A stretch of DNA of 13,916 bases from JAYQUR01 sp038133505. Its GTDB lineage: Bacteria; Pseudomonadota; Alphaproteobacteria; MPNO01; UBA830. The stretch covers positions 1 through 13,916 of the forward strand of contig JAYPTI010000088.1 of NCBI GenBank assembly GCA_038133505.1, in the 5' to 3' direction. The notes under the pieces were generated by a model. It saw only the letters and a list, made by a program, of their open reading frames with translations, was not told where the DNA came from and did not search any database. The position numbers and the translations under genes are program-made. This document shows, piece by piece, positions 12,658 to 13,916 of this stretch; positions within the stretch are counted from its first letter, which is position 1, and each line of letters opens with the position of its first letter.

Positions 12658-13824
12658 ATGGCCTATATCGACGCTGACTCGCACGTATACGAGGTCGAAG
12701 AGACCTGGGACTATCTTCCGAAGAAATACCGTCACCGCCGCCCCGTCGCGGTCACGATCCCGCCGAAGGACGCGCCGTACATGGGCGTCGACAACTCGTT
12801 CTGGCTGGTCGACGGCAAAGCGATGCAGTGGACCTGGGGGCCGGGCACGATCCAGATCGGCTGCCCGCTGACGTCGGTCCACGCCGGCATGAAGGAGTTC
12901 TCTGTCGGCAACCAGTCGCTGATGGACGTTCCGGCCCGCCTGGCGGACATGGACCGCGCCGGCGTCGACGTGCAGGTCATCTATCCGACGCTATTGTTCG
13001 CGCCGATGACCGACGACGACGATTTCCAGGCGGCGCTCGAGATCAGCTACAACCGCTGGGTCGAGGAACGCTGCGCCGAAGCGCCGGGCCGGCTGAAATG
13101 GTCGGCCTCGCTTCCGCTGCGCAGCCCGAAGGCCGCCGAAAAAGAGGTCTACCGGGTGAAGGACGCCGGCGCGGTCAGCCTGATGTGCTACGGCACGGTC
13201 AACGACACCATGCTCCACGACGCCCGCTACGACCGGGTCTGGGCCGCGGCCGCGGAATGCAACCTGCCCATCGCCGTTCATGTCGGCTGGCCGGGGCCGC
13301 TGCGCCAGATGTGCGACGAGCATTCGTCGTCGCTGAACGTCTCGTTCACGCTGCCGCTGCTGATCGGCTTCTATTCGTTCGCGGGCGGCGGCATCCTCGG
13401 CCGTCATCCTAAGCTGCGGGCGATCTTCCTCGAAGGCGGCGCGGGATGGATTCCGTGGTACCTGGAGCGGATGGACCACTATTACCCGGTCGGCGAGTTC
13501 TTCCGCTCGTCGTTCGGCCTCGAGCCGATCACGTCGAAGAACCCGGAAAGCTACAAGAACCGGATCTATACGACCTGCGAGGCGGGCGAACGGCTGCTGC
13601 CGCAGGTGATCGACTATCTCGGCGAGGACAACATCATGGTGTCCGAGGACATGCCGCACCTGGAGGCGCGGGAGGGCTCGGGCGACGATCTGTCGGCCCG
13701 CCGCGACATCTCCAAGCGCCAGCGCGAGAAGATCCTGTTCGACAACCCGGCGAAGTTCTACGGCATCAAGGTGCCAAAGAAGGCCAAGGCGCAAAGCCGC
13801 AAACAGGCGATCGCCGCGGAATGA
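12658..13824 (+). CDS. Amidohydrolase family protein (Amidohydro_2 / ACMSD-like)
   Basis: A 388-residue metal-dependent TIM-barrel enzyme of the amidohydrolase-2 branch. Members decarboxylate or hydrolyse small, often aromatic, acids. The N-terminal metal motif is D5-A-D-S-H9, a further ligand is H208 in AVHVGWPG, and the conserved aspartate is D331 in SEDMPH, followed by the family-typical ILFDNPAKFYGI. The start is certain: ATG with GAGGGAGGG upstream. It diverges from the SDR/dioxygenase/LLM operon across a shared operator and is coupled by an ATGA overlap to the next SDR. It therefore probably acts in the same pathway (inference). Hydrolase versus decarboxylase activity cannot be separated from sequence alone. 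Confidence 0.92.
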   Translation: MAYIDADSHVYEVEETWDYLPKKYRHRRPVAVTIPPKDAPYMGVDNSFWLVDGKAMQWTWGPGTIQIGCPLTSVHAGMKEFSVGNQSLMDVPARLADMDRAGVDVQVIYPTLLFAPMTDDDDFQAALEISYNRWVEERCAEAPGRLKWSASLPLRSPKAAEKEVYRVKDAGAVSLMCYGTVNDTMLHDARYDRVWAAAAECNLPIAVHVGWPGPLRQMCDEHSSSLNVSFTLPLLIGFYSFAGGGILGRHPKLRAIFLEGGAGWIPWYLERMDHYYPVGEFFRSSFGLEPITSKNPESYKNRIYTTCEAGERLLPQVIDYLGEDNIMVSEDMPHLEAREGSGDDLSARRDISKRQREKILFDNPAKFYGIKVPKKAKAQSRKQAIAAE

Positions 13825-13916
13825 GCGGCGAGACCTTGCAGCCGAACCACCCGACGCAGGGCGTCGCGCTGGTCACGGGCGGCACGCGCGGCATCGGCGA
13901 AGCGATCAGCGTCGGC
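13821..13916 (+). CDS. Short-chain dehydrogenase/reductase (SDR), N-terminal part only
   Basis: The first 32 residues of a gene cut by the window end: MSGETLQPNHPTQGVALVTG followed by GTRGIG. The TGGTRGIG loop marks the cofactor-binding start of a classical SDR. Its ATG overlaps the amidohydrolase stop in ATGA, so the two are translationally coupled and belong to one operon. Catalytic residues lie beyond the window. Confidence 0.85.
   Translation, partial: MSGETLQPNHPTQGVALVTGGTRGIGEAISVG

Noticed and set aside
1..13916. Search by eye for tRNA, rRNA, CRISPR, transposase, integrase or attachment sites
   Set aside because: None seen; no repeated spacers, no terminal inverted repeats and no recombinase motifs.

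Overview
The window is GC-rich, densely coded DNA that looks like an alphaproteobacterial chromosome. This placement is an inference from codon and GC character, TTGACC-type promoters, and the gene mix: short-chain dehydrogenases (SDRs), TauD/TfdA dioxygenases, a CoxL-like molybdoenzyme, and a PEP-CTERM-type surface protein. No tRNA, rRNA, CRISPR array, insertion sequence or integrase was seen. No stretch over 300 bases lacks a gene.

Layout, left to right. (1) The 5' end of a leftward SDR (1-146) diverges from a secreted or periplasmic methionine sulfoxide reductase, MsrA (242-859). (2) A leftward group follows: a CoxL-like molybdopterin subunit with no FAD or Fe-S partner nearby (884-3235), an EamA/DMT membrane transporter (3298-4188) and a TauD/TfdA dioxygenase (4438-5283). 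Between the last two, on the + strand, lies a candidate structured small RNA (about 4242-4439) with its own promoter and intrinsic terminator. (3) A rightward copper-type P1B ATPase (5417-7705) meets tail to tail a leftward choice-of-anchor A / PEP-CTERM-like exported protein (about 7721-8692). That protein's reading frame has no stop where the protein should end. (4) A compact leftward four-gene operon, transcribed SDR -> TauD/TfdA dioxygenase -> flavin-dependent LLM monooxygenase -> SDR (12484 down to 8868). (5) Divergent from it, a rightward amidohydrolase (12658-13824) is translationally coupled (ATGA) to another SDR that runs off the window (13821-13916).

How it fits together. Two oxygenase types (2-oxoglutarate/Fe and flavin/luciferase-like), SDRs and an ACMSD-type amidohydrolase read as an oxidative catabolic module for an unidentified small organic substrate. 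The dioxygenase at 4438, the DMT transporter and the CoxL-like enzyme could be satellites of it. Supporting this, the dioxygenase promoter and the divergent operon promoters share an ATCGTT-N6-CGAA element just upstream of a TTGACC -35 box, which suggests one common regulator. The substrate cannot be read from the sequence.

The items most worth a second look are the unassigned structured RNA at 4242-4439, the shared operator, a probable leaderless start for the dioxygenase at 5283, and the anchor-protein frame that stays open for about 770 codons across the antisense strand of the copper ATPase.
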